A DNA stretch of 41,384 bases from Pontibacterium sp049599735 (GTDB lineage Bacteria > Pseudomonadota > Gammaproteobacteria > Pseudomonadales > Balneatricaceae): NCBI GenBank assembly GCA_049599735.1, contig JBMYOX010000028.1, positions 1 to 41,384 on the forward strand. Reading direction: 5' to 3'. Positions 40,380 through 41,384 of this stretch are shown here, piece after piece (the stretch's first letter is position 1; each line of letters begins with the position of its first letter). The position numbers and the translations under genes are program-made. The notes under the pieces are model-generated. The model was not told the DNA's origin. It made no database searches and worked only from the letters and a program-made list of their open reading frames with translations.

Positions 40380-40892
40380 TTAACGTTTATAAATTGACTG
40401 CAGAGTCACCTTTGTGGATGACGTTAATCCCTGTGCACGGGCTGTAATACGGTAATAACGACGATCTTCCACCGCTTTGCCTGCTTCCTTACTGTCGTCT
40501 TGTGCTGTTGCCGCAATCTCTTCGATGATATAAGTCGCATACACCGACAATTGCCCGAAGCCTTTGTCATCAGCTTCAGTAATTTGTGAGCGCATGGTGC
40601 GTACATTACTGCCTAAAACCGCCCAGTCATCCCAGTGATTAGTACCGTCGGTTTTGGGCTGATAAAGTCCGTTGCTATTGTCAAAGGCGGGCATAATAAT
40701 GACCGACTCCAGATAAGCTTCGCCGTCCAGCAATGCGGTTTCTGCCGCCTCAAAAGCCATCTGGCGATCCCGCATACTGGCCGCCATTTTTTCTTCAAGG
40801 CCCGTCACTTCAATACCTGCCATGCCAATCAGCGTCATAATCAGCAGCAGCAATAAAGTGACAATTAATAAAGAGCCCCGTTGCTGTTTCAT
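40380..40892 (-). CDS. pilX: PilX-type minor pilin (first copy)
   Basis: 170 residues starting MKQQRGSLLIVTLLLLLIM with the prepilin cleavage site after Gly6 and the GLEEKMAASMRDRQMAFEAAETAL block of PilX proteins. The C-terminus, YRITARAQGLTSSTKVTLQSI, matches the second copy. GAGG lies before ATG 40892, eight bases after the pilW stop. It is slightly longer than the paralogue through an insertion around residues 85-110. Confidence 0.9.
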   Translation of the reverse strand: MKQQRGSLLIVTLLLLLIMTLIGMAGIEVTGLEEKMAASMRDRQMAFEAAETALLDGEAYLESVIIMPAFDNSNGLYQPKTDGTNHWDDWAVLGSNVRTMRSQITEADDKGFGQLSVYATYIIEEIAATAQDDSKEAGKAVEDRRYYRITARAQGLTSSTKVTLQSIYKR

Positions 40893-40899
40893 AGCAACC

Positions 40900-41384
40900 T
40901 CAGATCACCCGGTTGCGCAGCGTGATCGTCGACGTAAAAACCTTACGCAGACGGCGATCCGTTGCCGTTACAGAAACCCCGTTATAACTGTAAGTTTGTG
41001 CTGTGTTCACCACATTATCGGACAGGCTGCGCATCAACAGGTTAATACGAATCGCCACCACTTCAGTCACATCAATGGCCGTTGCAGCTGAAATATAAGT
41101 ATCTGCATCACCGTCATCATCTGTATCAATGCCGTAGGTGAGCTGCATATCTTCGACCCCTTCAACCAGCTCCTGGGCTTCTAAACCGGCCGTGCCACTG
41201 CTCACGCTAATGGCTGAGCGAAATAACGCCGGTTGTGACTGAGTACCAAAGTTATTGTTGGCGATATAGTAGGTGTAGTTGCGGTAACGTTGGATCGTAC
41301 CATCTTTAAAAGGGGTAGGTTTATTTTCAGGAAATCCAAGGCTTTTGGTGCAATTTCCTGGGCTAACACTTCCGTTATTGTCGC
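40900..41384 (-). CDS. pilW: PilW-type minor pilin, C-terminal part (cut by right window edge)
   Basis: The frame is open from the window edge to a TGA at 40902-40900, about 160 residues; the start lies outside. Visible segments such as YTYYIANNNFGTQSQPALFRS, LVEGVEDMQLTYGIDTDDDG and VVAIRINLLMRS are characteristic of the PilW family. It directly precedes pilX, as in pseudomonads. pilV and fimU may lie further right. Confidence 0.85.
   Translation of the reverse strand, partial: DNNGSVSPGNCTKSLGFPENKPTPFKDGTIQRYRNYTYYIANNNFGTQSQPALFRSAISVSSGTAGLEAQELVEGVEDMQLTYGIDTDDDGDADTYISAATAIDVTEVVAIRINLLMRSLSDNVVNTAQTYSYNGVSVTATDRRLRKVFTSTITLRNRVI

Overview
The window looks like a chromosomal segment of a marine-type gammaproteobacterium, most like the Oceanospirillales/Pseudomonadales. 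The reasons are the gene families, the Pseudomonas-like order of the ilv-pssA-msrPQ-rRNA block and of the type IV pilus minor-pilin cluster, and the enteric/pseudomonad-like bamD-rluD-pgeF-clpB neighbourhood. This placement is inference from remembered gene order, not from a search. I saw no CRISPR array, transposase, integrase, phage gene or tRNA.

Layout, left to right. (1) 1-341: leader and twin promoters of an rRNA operon whose 16S gene lies off the left edge. (2) 456-3009, minus: msrPQ (periplasmic methionine-sulfoxide repair) and pssA (phosphatidylserine synthase). (3) 3364-7696, plus: a complete AapJQMP-type amino-acid ABC transporter behind a sigma-54-like promoter. (4) 7743-11679: an IlvY-type LysR regulator and, on the other strand, a 981-residue lipoprotein with sialidase-type Asp-boxes. 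(5) 11983-14201, minus: ilvH and ilvI (acetohydroxyacid synthase) with a long, hairpin-rich leader. ilvC, which I expect between ilvH and pssA, is absent from the window. (6) 14650-15815: a small unknown gene and a di-iron fatty-acid/sterol hydroxylase. (7) 15987-19867, minus: clpB with a sigma-32 promoter, followed by a secreted lectin-like gene and then a decayed second copy of the clpB 3' end. (8) 19995-26578: phoX, a lone AT-rich polysaccharide flippase, and a Fur-controlled feoA-feoB-small Cys-rich membrane protein operon. (9) 26676-30144: the operon rluD-pgeF-D-Ala-D-Ala dipeptidase, diverging from bamD. (10) 30176-41384, minus: thiO and a type IV pilus minor-pilin cluster, transcribed right to left as pilW (cut by the edge), pilX, pilY1, pilX, pilY1, pilE, fimT/U, thiO.

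The most unusual points are these. The pilX-pilY1 module is present twice. The downstream PilY1 has lost the metal-binding residues of its von Willebrand A domain and has gained a slippage-prone Gly-Asn hexanucleotide tract. A lectin-like gene sits between clpB and a diverged clpB 3' remnant, which looks like an old insertion at the clpB end. An ilvY gene and an amino-acid importer occupy the place where ilvC is normally found. The ilvI leader contains an unexplained 47-codon ORF and several hairpins.

No clearly new multi-gene system stands out. The duplicated, diverged PilY1 module and the clpB-end insertion are the best candidates for follow-up.
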